Part shown: one piece after another, positions 17,917 to 27,711 of the stretch
Position numbering within the stretch: the first letter of the stretch is position 1
Layout: each line of letters opens with the position of its first letter
Assembly (NCBI RefSeq): GCF_030454045.1
Contig: NZ_JAKDJE010000014.1
Span: 1-51,881 of the forward strand
Length of the DNA: 51,881 nt
Direction of reading: 5' to 3'
Source: Psychrobacter sp.
Lineage (GTDB): Bacteria; Pseudomonadota; Gammaproteobacteria; Pseudomonadales; Moraxellaceae
The notes under the pieces: model-generated
Seen by the model: the letters and a program-made list of their open reading frames with translations, nothing else
Told to the model about the DNA's origin: nothing
The model's database searches: none
Made by a program: the position numbers and the translations under genes

Positions 17917-19422
17917 ATGTTCGCTACGTTTATGATTGACCAGCTCGATGCGCTGACACTCGCGCGCATCCAGTTCGCTTTCGTTGTCTCTTTTCATATC
18001 GTCTTTCCCGCTTTTTCTATTGGACTTGCCAGCTGGCTGACCGTACTTGAGTTTCGCTGGTTAAGAACAGGCAATCCTGTTTTTGCGGAAGTCTACAAAC
18101 ACTGGGTAAAAATATTTGCCGTGGTGTTTGGTATGGGTGTGGTTTCAGGGGTGGTAATGTCTTACCAGTTTGGCACCAACTGGGCAGTCTTTTCAGATAA
18201 GGCGGGTAACGTCTTAGGCCCACTACTCGCTTATGAAGTACTGACTGCATTTTTCTTAGAAGCCTCCTTTTTGGGTATCATGCTCTTCGGTTGGGGCCGC
18301 GTTAGTAAGCGCATGCACTTTGTCGCCACGGCGACTGTCGCTGTCGGTACGTTGATCTCAGGGTTTTGGATCTTGGCCGCCAACAGTTTTATGCAGACCC
18401 CGCAAGGCTTTATGATGGGCGCTGATGGTCTGCTCTATCCGACCGATTGGCTTGAGATTATTTTTAACCCTTCATTTCCTTACCGCTATGCCCACATGAT
18501 GACCGCTGCTTTCTTAACCACTGCTTTTGTGGTCGGCGGTATTGGTGCTTATTATCTGCAATCCAAAAAACACATCGAACACAGAAAACATGGCCGCGTG
18601 ATGTTGGGTATGGCGATGATTATGGCGATTTTTGTGGCACCTGCGCAGGTATTAATCGGTGATGAGCACGGGCTAAATACCCTTGAGCATCAGCCTGCCA
18701 AAGTCGCTGCGATGGAAGGTATCTGGGAAGATGAGCGCGGGGCAGCATTACGTCTCTTTGCGATTCCTGATCAAGAAACGCAGTCCAATAAATATGAGGT
18801 CAAGATCCCTTATGTCACAGGTTTGATTCTCACTCACTCTTTAGATGGTGAAGTGAAGGGTCTTAAAAACTGGGCACCAGAAGACCAACCACACGTTATT
18901 ATTGTATTTTGGGCCTTCCGTATTATGGTTGCCATTGGTATGTTAATGGTGCTTGTGGGTCTATTTAGTGTTTATAAATACTTCAAAAAACAGCAATTCA
19001 ATCCTGATAGTGTGTGGTTCCACCGTGCATGGATGATGATGACGCCGCTTGGCTTTATCGCGCTACTTGCCGGTTGGTTTGTCACTGAAACGGGTCGCCA
19101 GCCATGGACAGTCTACGGTGTAATCCGTACCGCTGAGAGTATGTCACCGGTTGCCGCGCAGCAAGTGGCCACCACGTTAATCGGCTTTATCGTTGTTTAC
19201 ACTTTTGTCTTTGGTGCCGGTAGCTTTTATATCCTGCGCTTGATTGGTCAAGGGCCAAAACCTTATACCGATCCGTCAGAGGACAATTTCTACGAGCATT
19301 CAATCACTGAAGGTCAAGGTCGTACATTAAGTGGGGACAGTGATCCTGCTGGTAATACCACCGAACCCAATATTGATGAACCTGCAAACGATAACGACGC
19401 TGATGATGGAGGGCTACGCTAA
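17917..19422 (+). CDS. cydA: Cytochrome bd-type quinol oxidase subunit I (CydA/CioA)
   Basis: Catalytic subunit of the bd-type terminal oxidase, which oxidises ubiquinol and reduces oxygen to water at the inner membrane without pumping protons. Its 501 residues span about nine membrane helices. The likely haem-ligand His is H27 in the first helix (VVSFHIVF), and the conserved family motif GRQPW is at about 393-397. The quinol loop looks short, as in the cyanide-insensitive (CioA) branch. The acidic C-terminal tail is Asp/Asn-rich. It overlaps cydB by one base, so translation is probably coupled. The upstream repeats suggest oxygen or redox control. Confidence 0.95.
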   Translation: MFATFMIDQLDALTLARIQFAFVVSFHIVFPAFSIGLASWLTVLEFRWLRTGNPVFAEVYKHWVKIFAVVFGMGVVSGVVMSYQFGTNWAVFSDKAGNVLGPLLAYEVLTAFFLEASFLGIMLFGWGRVSKRMHFVATATVAVGTLISGFWILAANSFMQTPQGFMMGADGLLYPTDWLEIIFNPSFPYRYAHMMTAAFLTTAFVVGGIGAYYLQSKKHIEHRKHGRVMLGMAMIMAIFVAPAQVLIGDEHGLNTLEHQPAKVAAMEGIWEDERGAALRLFAIPDQETQSNKYEVKIPYVTGLILTHSLDGEVKGLKNWAPEDQPHVIIVFWAFRIMVAIGMLMVLVGLFSVYKYFKKQQFNPDSVWFHRAWMMMTPLGFIALLAGWFVTETGRQPWTVYGVIRTAESMSPVAAQQVATTLIGFIVVYTFVFGAGSFYILRLIGQGPKPYTDPSEDNFYEHSITEGQGRTLSGDSDPAGNTTEPNIDEPANDNDADDGGLR

Positions 19423-20438
19423 TGTTTAACTTCGGTGATGTATTAGATTTACCCCTTATTTGGGGCGGCCTGATTGCGCTTGCGGTATTTGTCTATGTGC
19501 TACTTGATGGCTTTGATTTGGGCTGTGGTATCTTATTCCCTTTTGCAGGCTCAGACCAAAACCGTAGCCGTATCATGAACTCTATCGCCCCATTTTGGGA
19601 CGGTAACGAGACATGGCTGGTGCTTGGCGGCGGCGGTTTATTCGCGGCGTTCCCTGTGGCCTATGGCATCATTATGACTGGGCTGTATCTGCCCGTCTTC
19701 TTGATGCTGGTCGGTCTGATTTTGCGCGGCGTGGCTTTTGAATTTCGCTTCAAAGAACACGACCACCGCTATATTTGGGACACCTTGTTTTTTGTCGGTT
19801 CGCTGATGGCGGCATTTTTCCAAGGGGTGATGCTCGGTTCATTGGTTCACGGCCTTGATGCGAGCAACCGTTTGTATACGGGTGGACCGTTTGATTGGTT
19901 TACGCCGTTCTCGATGGTCAGCGGTGTGGCATTGATTATTGGTTATTCACTGCTTGGCTCGACATGGTTGATTCTAAAAACAGAACACGATCTACAGGTC
20001 TGGGCCAGAAAAATATCAGGCTGGCTACTCTCGGCCCTTGTTGCGGCGATGATTGTGGTCACTATCTTCATGTATTTTTCAGACATTGATGCGCTTGAAG
20101 ATTGGTTCACGCTTGCACGCTTACCGTACTTGGCACCGATGCCGATTATTGCCTTGATTTTGTTCTTTATCATGCGTAAAGACTTGACCACCGAGCGCGA
20201 ATATCGTCCGTTTTTGCTGACAGTGATGCTGTTCTTACTGGGTTATATCGGTGTTTGTGTGGCCATATTCCCTTATATCGTGCCCTATCAGATGACCGTA
20301 TACGAGGCGGCCGCTGCCGATACCTCGCTGTCATTTATGCTGATTGGTGCAGTGATTATGCTGCCGATCATCTTAAGTTACACCGCTTATGCTTACTACG
20401 TCTTTAAGGGCAAGAGTAATCACGAGCCTATGTATTAA
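19422..20438 (+). CDS. cydB: Cytochrome bd-type quinol oxidase subunit II (CydB/CioB)
   Basis: Second subunit of the bd oxidase, 338 residues with about eight to nine membrane helices. Family hallmarks are visible near the start: VYVLLDGFDLGCGILFPF, and then WDGNETWLVLGGG near residues 58-70. The start codon overlaps the cydA stop codon (1-nt overlap). The pair forms an operon with the small DUF2474 gene 83 bp downstream and ends at the strong hairpin terminator at 20696-20741. Confidence 0.95.
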   Translation: MFNFGDVLDLPLIWGGLIALAVFVYVLLDGFDLGCGILFPFAGSDQNRSRIMNSIAPFWDGNETWLVLGGGGLFAAFPVAYGIIMTGLYLPVFLMLVGLILRGVAFEFRFKEHDHRYIWDTLFFVGSLMAAFFQGVMLGSLVHGLDASNRLYTGGPFDWFTPFSMVSGVALIIGYSLLGSTWLILKTEHDLQVWARKISGWLLSALVAAMIVVTIFMYFSDIDALEDWFTLARLPYLAPMPIIALILFFIMRKDLTTEREYRPFLLTVMLFLLGYIGVCVAIFPYIVPYQMTVYEAAAADTSLSFMLIGAVIMLPIILSYTAYAYYVFKGKSNHEPMY

Positions 20439-20521
20439 GGTAGGTTTGGCGGAGCATCCCAGTCGCAGCCGTCATCCATGCTGATGGCGTCTGCAACCAC
20501 GTTGTCAAACAAGAGGTTTTT

Positions 20522-20638
20522 ATGAAAAATCTGAGTAAAAAACAAAGACAGTGGGCTTGGTTTATGGGCTTATATGGCGCAGGGTTTTTGACCATTTTTA
20601 CGATTGCACAGCTTATCAAGCTCGCTATGGGCGTTTAA
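20522..20638 (+). CDS. DUF2474-family small membrane protein of the cyd operon
   Basis: A 38-codon gene: basic start MKNLSKKQRQ, then one hydrophobic helix (about residues 11-36) ending KLAMGV. Single-helix proteins of the DUF2474 family are found right after CioA/CioB genes and are thought to play a role like CydX, stabilising the oxidase. The ribosome site AAGAGG is five bases from the ATG, and gene position and terminator support co-transcription. The function is inferred by analogy. Confidence 0.82.
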   Translation: MKNLSKKQRQWAWFMGLYGAGFLTIFTIAQLIKLAMGV

Positions 20639-20695
20639 GTACAATGCTCATATCCATCAAGCCCTAATCGTCAAACCACAGGGCTCATAAAAAAT

Positions 20696-20741
20696 GCCGT
20701 AGAGACAACGATACTTCTCGTTGTCTCTACGGCGTTTTTTT
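20696..20741 (+). terminator. Strong bidirectional terminator between cyd operon and murU
   Basis: Sixteen-base-pair perfect stem (20696-20711 with 20718-20733), 6-nt loop, then a T-run at 20735-20741. The A-run at its start gives a T-run on the minus strand, so it also ends the convergent amgK-murU transcript. Confidence 0.93.
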
Positions 20742-20760
20742 GTTCATAGTTTTGGTTGGC

Positions 20761-21495
20761 TTATCTGCCGAGGTGCTGGGCAGCACCTTTGTTTGCGATA
20801 AAATTATTGACCTGCTCTAGACGCTCAGGCGTACCGACATCGATCCAATTATCAGTCATCACTTCGGCAGTCACCTGAAATTTAATCATCGCTTGCTTGA
20901 GCAGTGGCGCAAGCGGCGCAGGCTGACCAACTGCCAAGCCATCGACCAAGCGCGGCGATACGACACTGATACCTGCAAAGGTATATTTGTCCGCATCGGC
21001 AATCGGCTGCTCGCTGGCCAAACCATTATTGATGGCAAAATCGCCACCGCTGTTGTGCTCAGGGTTATCAATGAGCACCAAATGCGCTTGCTGATCTGCG
21101 CCCAGCGTATAGTCTGTTAAACGCGCAAAATCAAACGTCGTCCAGACATCAGAGTTGACAAGTATAAATGGCGCATCTTGTAGCTTGCCTGACTGCAATG
21201 CCTGAAAAATACCACCTGCAGTCTCTAGCGGCTCATCTTCCTCTAGTGACCAATGCAAACGCACACCATACTGCTCACCATCACCCAGCGCATCCATCAA
21301 CTTGTCTGCCAGCCATGAAGCATTGATGGTGATGTCGGTAACACCCGCCGCTTTTAGTGCCTTGATATGCCACACGATCAGCGGCTGACCGCCCACTTCG
21401 ACCAAAGGTTTGGGCGTATCTAGTGTCAATGGGCGCAAGCGTGTGCCCTTGCCTGCGGCCAAAATCATGGCTTGTGTAATCGTCGAGCTAGACAT
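20761..21495 (-). CDS. murU: N-acetylmuramate-1-phosphate uridylyltransferase MurU
   Basis: Nucleotidyltransferase of 244 residues that converts MurNAc-1-phosphate and UTP to UDP-MurNAc in the peptidoglycan recycling shortcut described in Pseudomonas putida. The N-terminus has the sugar-nucleotidyltransferase signature LAAGKGTRLRPLT (about 12-24) followed by KP, and a later VNSD metal-site motif near residue 114. AGGAG precedes the ATG. It follows amgK by 49 bp, which makes MurU much more likely than a mannose-1-phosphate guanylyltransferase of similar sequence. The route lets recycled MurNAc bypass fosfomycin-sensitive de novo synthesis. Confidence 0.88.
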   Translation of the reverse strand: MSSSTITQAMILAAGKGTRLRPLTLDTPKPLVEVGGQPLIVWHIKALKAAGVTDITINASWLADKLMDALGDGEQYGVRLHWSLEEDEPLETAGGIFQALQSGKLQDAPFILVNSDVWTTFDFARLTDYTLGADQQAHLVLIDNPEHNSGGDFAINNGLASEQPIADADKYTFAGISVVSPRLVDGLAVGQPAPLAPLLKQAMIKFQVTAEVMTDNWIDVGTPERLEQVNNFIANKGAAQHLGR

Positions 21496-21544
21496 GCTGA
21501 CTCCTGTCTTTATTATTTATATCATTCATTTGGTTGAGCATCAT

Positions 21545-22651
21545 CTACGCTGAGAAGAACTTGTCTTTGTATGCAGGCATGACCTTGTCTTGTAACCATT
21601 GATTAAAAGGTAGGACGGCACGCTTTATCGCGTCATCCCCTTGCGCCGCTAGCCAGTTTAATTCGGTAATCAAATCTCGCATGACTTTTGGGATATCAGC
21701 CAGATAGCGATCTTTGCCATCGCGTTCAGACAGTCTGACAAAAATACCCAGCACTTTTAGGTGACGCTGCACGCCCATGACATTCACATCATTTTCAAGC
21801 TGAACCCAACTGTCTGCTGTGGTGAGCGAGTGCTGCTTTTGTAGCTGCCAAAAATCCTGTATCCATGCAGATATTTGCTTCTCTGACCACTCAACATAAG
21901 CATCGCGTACTAGCGACACCAAGTCATAAGTGTAGGCACCGATCACGGCATCTTGAAAATCAATCACGCCCAAGCGCGAGTCATCTGCCTGATCGTGCAT
22001 GAGGTTGCGGCTGTGATAGTCACGGTGAACGATCACTTGTGGTTGTTGCAAGATCTCAGTCATCAACGCCGATTTTAACGCTTCCCATACAGCGTCATTT
22101 AAACGCACGCCGATATAAGGGATAAACCACTCGCTAAACAGATCCATTTCACGATCCAATAACGCTTTATCATAGAGTGGCAGTGTATAAGGCGCTTGCA
22201 CAGGCAGTTGTTGCAGTGCGACCAGCGTTTGCATCGCCATTTGATAATGAGCATCAACGGCTTCAGGCGAGGCATCAACCAGCAAGTGGGCAAATTCAAC
22301 TGACCCAAAATCTTGCAAAACCAAAAAGCCTTGCTCTAAATTCTGCGCGATGAGCGTCGGCACATTGATTGCTGATGACATGAGCTTAGCCACGTGAATA
22401 AACTGGCGCATGGCCTCTTGCTCATCGGCTGAATCCATAACAATATAACGACGACTGTTTGCATCATCAGCCTCTGACAGTTGAATACGGTGATATCGGC
22501 GGGCGCTGGCGTCACCTGGCAAACTATCTAGGCTAAAAGTCTTTTCTACAAATACTTGCTGTAACCAATGCTCTAACTGTTGCTGGCGATTGTCGTTGTT
22601 ATTCTCAGTCATGTCAGGCTCTATAGTGGTTTTATCAGTCATAAGGGGCAT
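21545..22651 (-). CDS. amgK: Anomeric MurNAc/GlcNAc kinase AmgK
   Basis: Sugar kinase of the aminoglycoside-phosphotransferase fold, 368 residues, phosphorylating MurNAc (and GlcNAc) at C1 so that MurU can make UDP-MurNAc. The catalytic loop H209-R-D211-Y-H213-SRNLM and the metal-binding segment VIDFQDA are intact. The gene is upstream of murU in one operon and divergent from lptD-surA, the arrangement known from pseudomonads and acinetobacters. Later in-frame ATGs (for example at 22642) leave the exact start uncertain because no strong ribosome site is visible. Confidence 0.87.
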   Translation of the reverse strand: MPLMTDKTTIEPDMTENNNDNRQQQLEHWLQQVFVEKTFSLDSLPGDASARRYHRIQLSEADDANSRRYIVMDSADEQEAMRQFIHVAKLMSSAINVPTLIAQNLEQGFLVLQDFGSVEFAHLLVDASPEAVDAHYQMAMQTLVALQQLPVQAPYTLPLYDKALLDREMDLFSEWFIPYIGVRLNDAVWEALKSALMTEILQQPQVIVHRDYHSRNLMHDQADDSRLGVIDFQDAVIGAYTYDLVSLVRDAYVEWSEKQISAWIQDFWQLQKQHSLTTADSWVQLENDVNVMGVQRHLKVLGIFVRLSERDGKDRYLADIPKVMRDLITELNWLAAQGDDAIKRAVLPFNQWLQDKVMPAYKDKFFSA

Positions 22652-23023
22652 CGTTGGTTAAATATAAATCATAAATCATTAAAGTAGTGATAAGTCAGGT
22701 AAATACTTGCTAAAATAGCGTAATCTTAAGCCGCAACAACTGCGCCAATAGACGTATCAAGATCTCATTCATTATTTAGCGCTGAGCTAAATTTTTTAGT
22801 TCATTTAAAAGCCGCTTGGCTATGTTATAAATTTTGGTAAATAGTGTAGCTGATTTGGTTTTTTTTGACTATGATTAGTCGTCATTATATGTAAAACAGC
22901 CAAACTCTTGAGTCGACGCTATCGATGAGTAATTTTTTAGCTATTTATGAACATCATGATATGGTTCAATAATACGGCTATGCAATTCAGTATCGCAATT
23001 TAATAGGCTCTGCAATCATAGGT
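22652..23023. other. Divergent promoter region amgK / lptD
   Basis: A 372-bp AT-rich gap between divergent genes, with no coding potential seen. TTGACT at 22865-22870 followed by TATATG at 22886-22891 (15-bp spacer) is a possible plus-strand promoter for lptD. I found no clear sigma-E-type element by eye. Confidence 0.45.
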
Positions 23024-26000
23024 GTGCCCTTGTTATATTCTCCGCTTTACCAAAGCATTCGCGTGATCTTATTTGGCACTTTAGGCTTATCTAGCCTGAC
23101 AGTCAGTGCTGCTATCAACGATGCTGACACACAAAAAACCGAGCCATCAAGTGCTACCAGTACAAGCAACTATGCCTCTGATACTGTCAATAGATTTGCC
23201 GAGCAAGACGTCAATGATGACGATATCGGTGATATAGAAACGCCAGCACAGACTGATAATTTTCAAGAGACTGCTCCGGTTTCTAATATCAATAATACCC
23301 GCTTCGCAAACGATAGTACATCAAATAGAAGCATACCTGATGATACTTTGACCATTACCGAAATCAACGAATCCTCTGATACGGTCGCTATGCAGTCATC
23401 GGATATGATAGATAGCGACCAAGTCGATAACGACATACGTGCCAACACAGCGCCTGATACTCAAACAGCAGATAGTGTTGCGCTTGATAGTAGCGATGAG
23501 AGTATTCAAACCAGCTTGATGCGCCTAGCAGAATTCTACGAGCTCACCCCAGAAACAGAGCCCACTACCGTCAATGATATCGATACAGTAGCAAACATTG
23601 AATCTGATGATACACAGAGCACCTTAGCGCCTACAGCGCAGACCATTCCAAAAGTCGGTAAAAACTTACGATTATTGCCAAACGCTATAGATAGTGCACA
23701 ACGCTGTGAAGGTCAATGGGTCTATCCAAAGAGCAACCCTAATTATCAGCGTGCTGTGAATGAAGCGGGCGGTGCAAATGGACAACCCGTACCTGATGTT
23801 GACAGTATTCCCAACAATCAAGCACCTTTATTCACAGAGTCAGACTACGGTTATTACAATAATATCAACTATGCTGAGCTATCAGGTAATGTGAAAGTCG
23901 ATCAGGGCACCCAGCATATCGAAGCAGAGAAAGTTGTGATTGATCTAAGCAATGGCGTGGCTGCTGCACAAGGTAGAGTCATGTTTACCGATCAGGCGAC
24001 AGGACAATCACTGCAACGTAGCAATGCACCGAGCAACGCTCAAGCCAGCTTTAATGAAAGAGCAAAAAAAGGTGGTTTGATTGGGGTTGCAGACAGCTTA
24101 AATTACAATACTGAAACTGGACAATCAACAGCCAACGATGTGGCTTTTGCTAGTGTTGGGCTACAAGCACACGGCTACGCTAAACGCTTGAATAAGCCCA
24201 ATGATAGTGAGTACGAGTTGGACGAGGTAATGTTTAGCACCTGTCCACCCACCAACCGTAAATGGCAATTTGATGCCAAAAGTATCGATTTGAATACTGA
24301 TACAGGGCGCGGTGAAGCCTATAATACGACTTTTCGCATTGCTGACGTACCGGTCTTTTATCTGCCCTACTTTAACTTCCCAATAAACAGTCGTCGTAGC
24401 AGCGGATTTTTATTACCAAGTGCGAGCGTGAGTAGTGAGAGCGGTGTTGAGATTGATGTTCCTTATTACTTCAACCTAGCGCCCAACTACGATGCCACGC
24501 TCAATACGCATGTATATACTGATCGTAATCCTATGCTCTCAGGTGAGTTCCGTTATTTGACCGAAAACTATGGAGAAGGCATTTTCAACGGTTCATACTT
24601 GCCTAATGACAAAGAATATAATGACGAAGATCGTAAAAGCTTTTTTTATGATCATTATTGGTCATCCAAAAGTATTCCGCGGTTAAGTGGTGATGCCAAG
24701 TACAGCTATGTATCAGATGCAGATTATCTTGATGATTTTGATACCTTAGGTTTATCAGATAACACCATCAATCTACCAAGGCGTGCTCGAGTTAATTATT
24801 ATAATGATTACGTCGATGGTGAGTTAAAAGTAGAAACCTTTCAAACGTTAGATGCGTTTACTGATAATGGTGAGGCTCTAGAGGATAAAGACAAACCCTA
24901 TTCACGCCTACCACAACTAAAGCTCAACTATCGACTGCCGTGGGCGAAGAATTTTGATATCACTGGTGTACATGATTCTGCCTATTTTAAGAAGTCTATT
25001 GATGATGGCTCTGAAGACGAAAAAAGCGGTGTACGCTTTTATAACAAACTAAGCGCTGTCTATCCGATGGAGAAATCTTGGGGCTATATTAGACCCAAGC
25101 TAAGCTTGCAGCATCTTTATACCTCGTATGATGAAGATAGCTTGGCAGATAACGATCTGAGTGAAGAAGATGGTAGTCAGTCAGTATTTGTGCCACAAGC
25201 GAGTATTGATGCAGCGCTGAACTTCTACCAAGCAGGCTCACCATTTGGGGCGTTTGATGACACCTTGGGCGGTTATCGTCTGCTGAGTCCACGGGTGAAA
25301 TATACTTATTCACCCTACAAAAACCAGAACGATATTCCCAACTTTAACACTCGTATTGCCTCTATCAACTATGAGCAACTGTTTTCAGACAGCTGGTTTT
25401 TAGGCCATGATCGCTTGCAAGACTTGCACTCTATCACGCCTGGTGTCAACTATCGTTACATCGATGCAACGGGTGTGACACGTTTTGATGGTAGCATTGC
25501 AGAGCAGTTCTATATTGATGACGGCCGTGTCACGCTTGATGATGAGCAAAGAGTATTCAACTCTTCTTCCTCAGGCATGGTATGGGATACCAGCACCCAA
25601 CCTTATAACAATTTTTGGGTTGATGTGAGCGGTGCGCTGACTAACGACTATGATTTGAACTATATCACGACTGAGCTACGTTATCAGCCATCAGACAATA
25701 GCTTGTTCAATGTGGGCTATGTCAAACGCCAGCGTGATGAAAATACGGATCAGTTGCCATTGTCCGCATTTACCGCCTCCGCTGTTTTCCCTATAAACAA
25801 TAGCTGGCGGATATTGGCTCAGGGTCAGTATGACTATAATCGCAACAAAACGCTTGATTCGCTCGTTGGCGTTGATTATGAAGACTGCTGTTTTGGCTTT
25901 GCAGTTTATGGTCGCCGTTACTATAATGACTTGAATGTCAAAGACAAGCCAACACAAGCTATTATGGCAGAGATTAGATTAAATGGTCTTGGCAGTGGTA

Positions 26001-26074
26001 GCAGCCGCCTAACGCGGTTACTCAGTGACAAAATATTAGGCTTTGAACCTGTCCAAACCGCATGGAAAGACTAA
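23024..26074 (+). CDS. lptD: LPS-assembly protein LptD
   Basis: Outer-membrane barrel that, with the lipoprotein LptE, inserts lipopolysaccharide into the outer leaflet. The gene begins with GTG; no ATG exists upstream in frame before a stop. A signal peptide ends near VSAA, then about 170 acidic, Asp/Ser/Thr-rich residues precede the OstA/LptA-like beta-jellyroll and the C-terminal barrel. Four cysteines match the LptD disulfide pattern: C228 (RCEGQW), C407 (STCPPTNRKW) and the pair C955-C956 (EDCCFGF). At 1016 residues it is longer than E. coli LptD (784), mostly through the acidic leader. It precedes surA, which escorts LptD, as in many proteobacteria. Confidence 0.94.
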   Translation: MPLLYSPLYQSIRVILFGTLGLSSLTVSAAINDADTQKTEPSSATSTSNYASDTVNRFAEQDVNDDDIGDIETPAQTDNFQETAPVSNINNTRFANDSTSNRSIPDDTLTITEINESSDTVAMQSSDMIDSDQVDNDIRANTAPDTQTADSVALDSSDESIQTSLMRLAEFYELTPETEPTTVNDIDTVANIESDDTQSTLAPTAQTIPKVGKNLRLLPNAIDSAQRCEGQWVYPKSNPNYQRAVNEAGGANGQPVPDVDSIPNNQAPLFTESDYGYYNNINYAELSGNVKVDQGTQHIEAEKVVIDLSNGVAAAQGRVMFTDQATGQSLQRSNAPSNAQASFNERAKKGGLIGVADSLNYNTETGQSTANDVAFASVGLQAHGYAKRLNKPNDSEYELDEVMFSTCPPTNRKWQFDAKSIDLNTDTGRGEAYNTTFRIADVPVFYLPYFNFPINSRRSSGFLLPSASVSSESGVEIDVPYYFNLAPNYDATLNTHVYTDRNPMLSGEFRYLTENYGEGIFNGSYLPNDKEYNDEDRKSFFYDHYWSSKSIPRLSGDAKYSYVSDADYLDDFDTLGLSDNTINLPRRARVNYYNDYVDGELKVETFQTLDAFTDNGEALEDKDKPYSRLPQLKLNYRLPWAKNFDITGVHDSAYFKKSIDDGSEDEKSGVRFYNKLSAVYPMEKSWGYIRPKLSLQHLYTSYDEDSLADNDLSEEDGSQSVFVPQASIDAALNFYQAGSPFGAFDDTLGGYRLLSPRVKYTYSPYKNQNDIPNFNTRIASINYEQLFSDSWFLGHDRLQDLHSITPGVNYRYIDATGVTRFDGSIAEQFYIDDGRVTLDDEQRVFNSSSSGMVWDTSTQPYNNFWVDVSGALTNDYDLNYITTELRYQPSDNSLFNVGYVKRQRDENTDQLPLSAFTASAVFPINNSWRILAQGQYDYNRNKTLDSLVGVDYEDCCFGFAVYGRRYYNDLNVKDKPTQAIMAEIRLNGLGSGSSRLTRLLSDKILGFEPVQTAWKD

Positions 26075-26230
26075 AGGGCTTTTTTGAAGTAAAATATTAT
26101 TTATATAAAAATGTATAAAGCACTATCTACAATCCAATTATGGACAACACTGTCGAGTATTTGATGATTAAAAGTATTGGATCGTGTTGACCAACTACCA
26201 TCCGATGCGATGACATTGATGAGGAGCATC

Positions 26231-27625
26231 ATGAGATTTTTTTCTTTACGTCAAACTAGCCGCGCTGTACTACTGTCTATAGGTGCCAGCCTTACGCTCG
26301 CTTTGAGCGCTCAAGCAGCCACGGTGGCACCTGCAGTAGCACAAACGTCGAATCCGGCTGGACAAAACACCGTCGACCGTTTGACACCTGCCAATAGTAC
26401 TGATGGCATCGTGGCTTTGGTCAATGAAAACGCTATCTTGAAGAGCGAATTGGTTGATGCAATCCAGCAAACCCAAGCCCGTGCACAAGCGGCAGGCGAG
26501 CCAATTGCAAACTCAGCACAACTACAGTCTGAGGTACTAAACGCGCTTATCTTACGTGAGTTGCAACTATCCATGGTCAAGCGTGTCGGTCTGTCTCCTG
26601 ACAAAGCAGATATCAATCAGCGACTTGGTCAAATCGCTCAAGCTGAAGGGTTAAGCAGTCTATCAGAGTTACAGCAGCGCCTTGATGCCACGCGCCCCGG
26701 CAGCTATGCCGCATTGCGTGCTCAACTGATAGAAGATGCTGCTATTCAAGAACTACAACAGCGTCAGATCAGTCGCCGTGTACGCATCAGCGAACAAGAT
26801 ATTGATGCATTTTTAGCCTCACCCGAAGCCAAACGCCTAAACCAAAACGAGTATCAAACGGTACATGTACGTGTACCCTATATAGATGACTATAGTCGTC
26901 TCTCAGACGCGCAGCGTAAAGAAGCACTACAAGTGGCGCAGACCTTACGTGCGCGCTTACTTGAACCAAATGTCAATGTCTCTGAAGCGATTGCGGCAAC
27001 TCAAGGTAGCTATCCCATCCCTATCCAAGGTGGAGATATGGGCTTTCATAAGGCAGCGTCATTGCCCACAGAGCTGTCGAGCAAAATCACCAACCTCGAG
27101 GTTGGGACGGTCAGTGAACCATTATTGACGCCTGAAGGTATCGACATCATCAAACTGGCTGACAAAAAAGCCAGTGAAACGATGCTGATACCTCAGTGGC
27201 ATACCCGTCATATTTTAGTGAAAGTTGATGAGCTTCAAACTGACGCGCTGGCTGAACAAAAAATCAATGATTTGTATGAGCAGCTGCGCGGTGGTGCTGA
27301 TTTTGCTGCTTTAGCATCAACCTACTCAGATGATCCAGGCTCAGCGGGGCGCGGTGGTGACCTTGACTGGGTGAGTGAAGAGGATATGGTAGGTCCATTT
27401 GAAACCATGATGAAAAACACCGCCGTGGGTGACTACTCTGCTCCATTCAAAACTCAATTTGGTTGGCACATTCTGAAAGTTGATGGTAAGCGTCAGCAAG
27501 ATGTCAGTGACCAATACCGCCGTAATATGGCACGCCAAGCCCTCTATCAACGCCTAGCGCCTCAAGCAAAAGAAGACTGGTTACAAGAGTTACGTGCAGG
27601 GGCTTATATCCAAATAATAGGCTAG
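26231..27625 (+). CDS. surA: Periplasmic chaperone and peptidyl-prolyl isomerase SurA
   Basis: Periplasmic chaperone delivering unfolded outer-membrane proteins, including LptD, to the BAM complex. The ATG at 26231 follows GAGGAG and gives a clean signal peptide ending ALSAQA; earlier in-frame starts (TTG 26177, ATG 26210 and 26219) would add up to 18 residues. Order: SurA N-terminal helical domain (about 50-190), a divergent first parvulin domain, then a well-conserved second parvulin domain beginning WHTRHILVKVDE and containing GGDLDWVSEEDMVGPFE, and a short C-terminal helix. About 464 residues, near the usual size of 430. A hairpin terminator follows. Confidence 0.93.
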   Translation: MRFFSLRQTSRAVLLSIGASLTLALSAQAATVAPAVAQTSNPAGQNTVDRLTPANSTDGIVALVNENAILKSELVDAIQQTQARAQAAGEPIANSAQLQSEVLNALILRELQLSMVKRVGLSPDKADINQRLGQIAQAEGLSSLSELQQRLDATRPGSYAALRAQLIEDAAIQELQQRQISRRVRISEQDIDAFLASPEAKRLNQNEYQTVHVRVPYIDDYSRLSDAQRKEALQVAQTLRARLLEPNVNVSEAIAATQGSYPIPIQGGDMGFHKAASLPTELSSKITNLEVGTVSEPLLTPEGIDIIKLADKKASETMLIPQWHTRHILVKVDELQTDALAEQKINDLYEQLRGGADFAALASTYSDDPGSAGRGGDLDWVSEEDMVGPFETMMKNTAVGDYSAPFKTQFGWHILKVDGKRQQDVSDQYRRNMARQALYQRLAPQAKEDWLQELRAGAYIQIIG

Positions 27626-27711
27626 AAATAATAGGCTAGTTACTGACATGCGCTAACGATAAAATATTCATTTGGCTATACAAAATAGTGCTTTATGACT
27701 ATCAATAAAAA

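Noticed and set aside
20761..21495. Annotation as mannose-1-phosphate guanylyltransferase
   Set aside because: Sequence alone would allow it, but the adjacent amgK and the lptD-surA context point to MurU.
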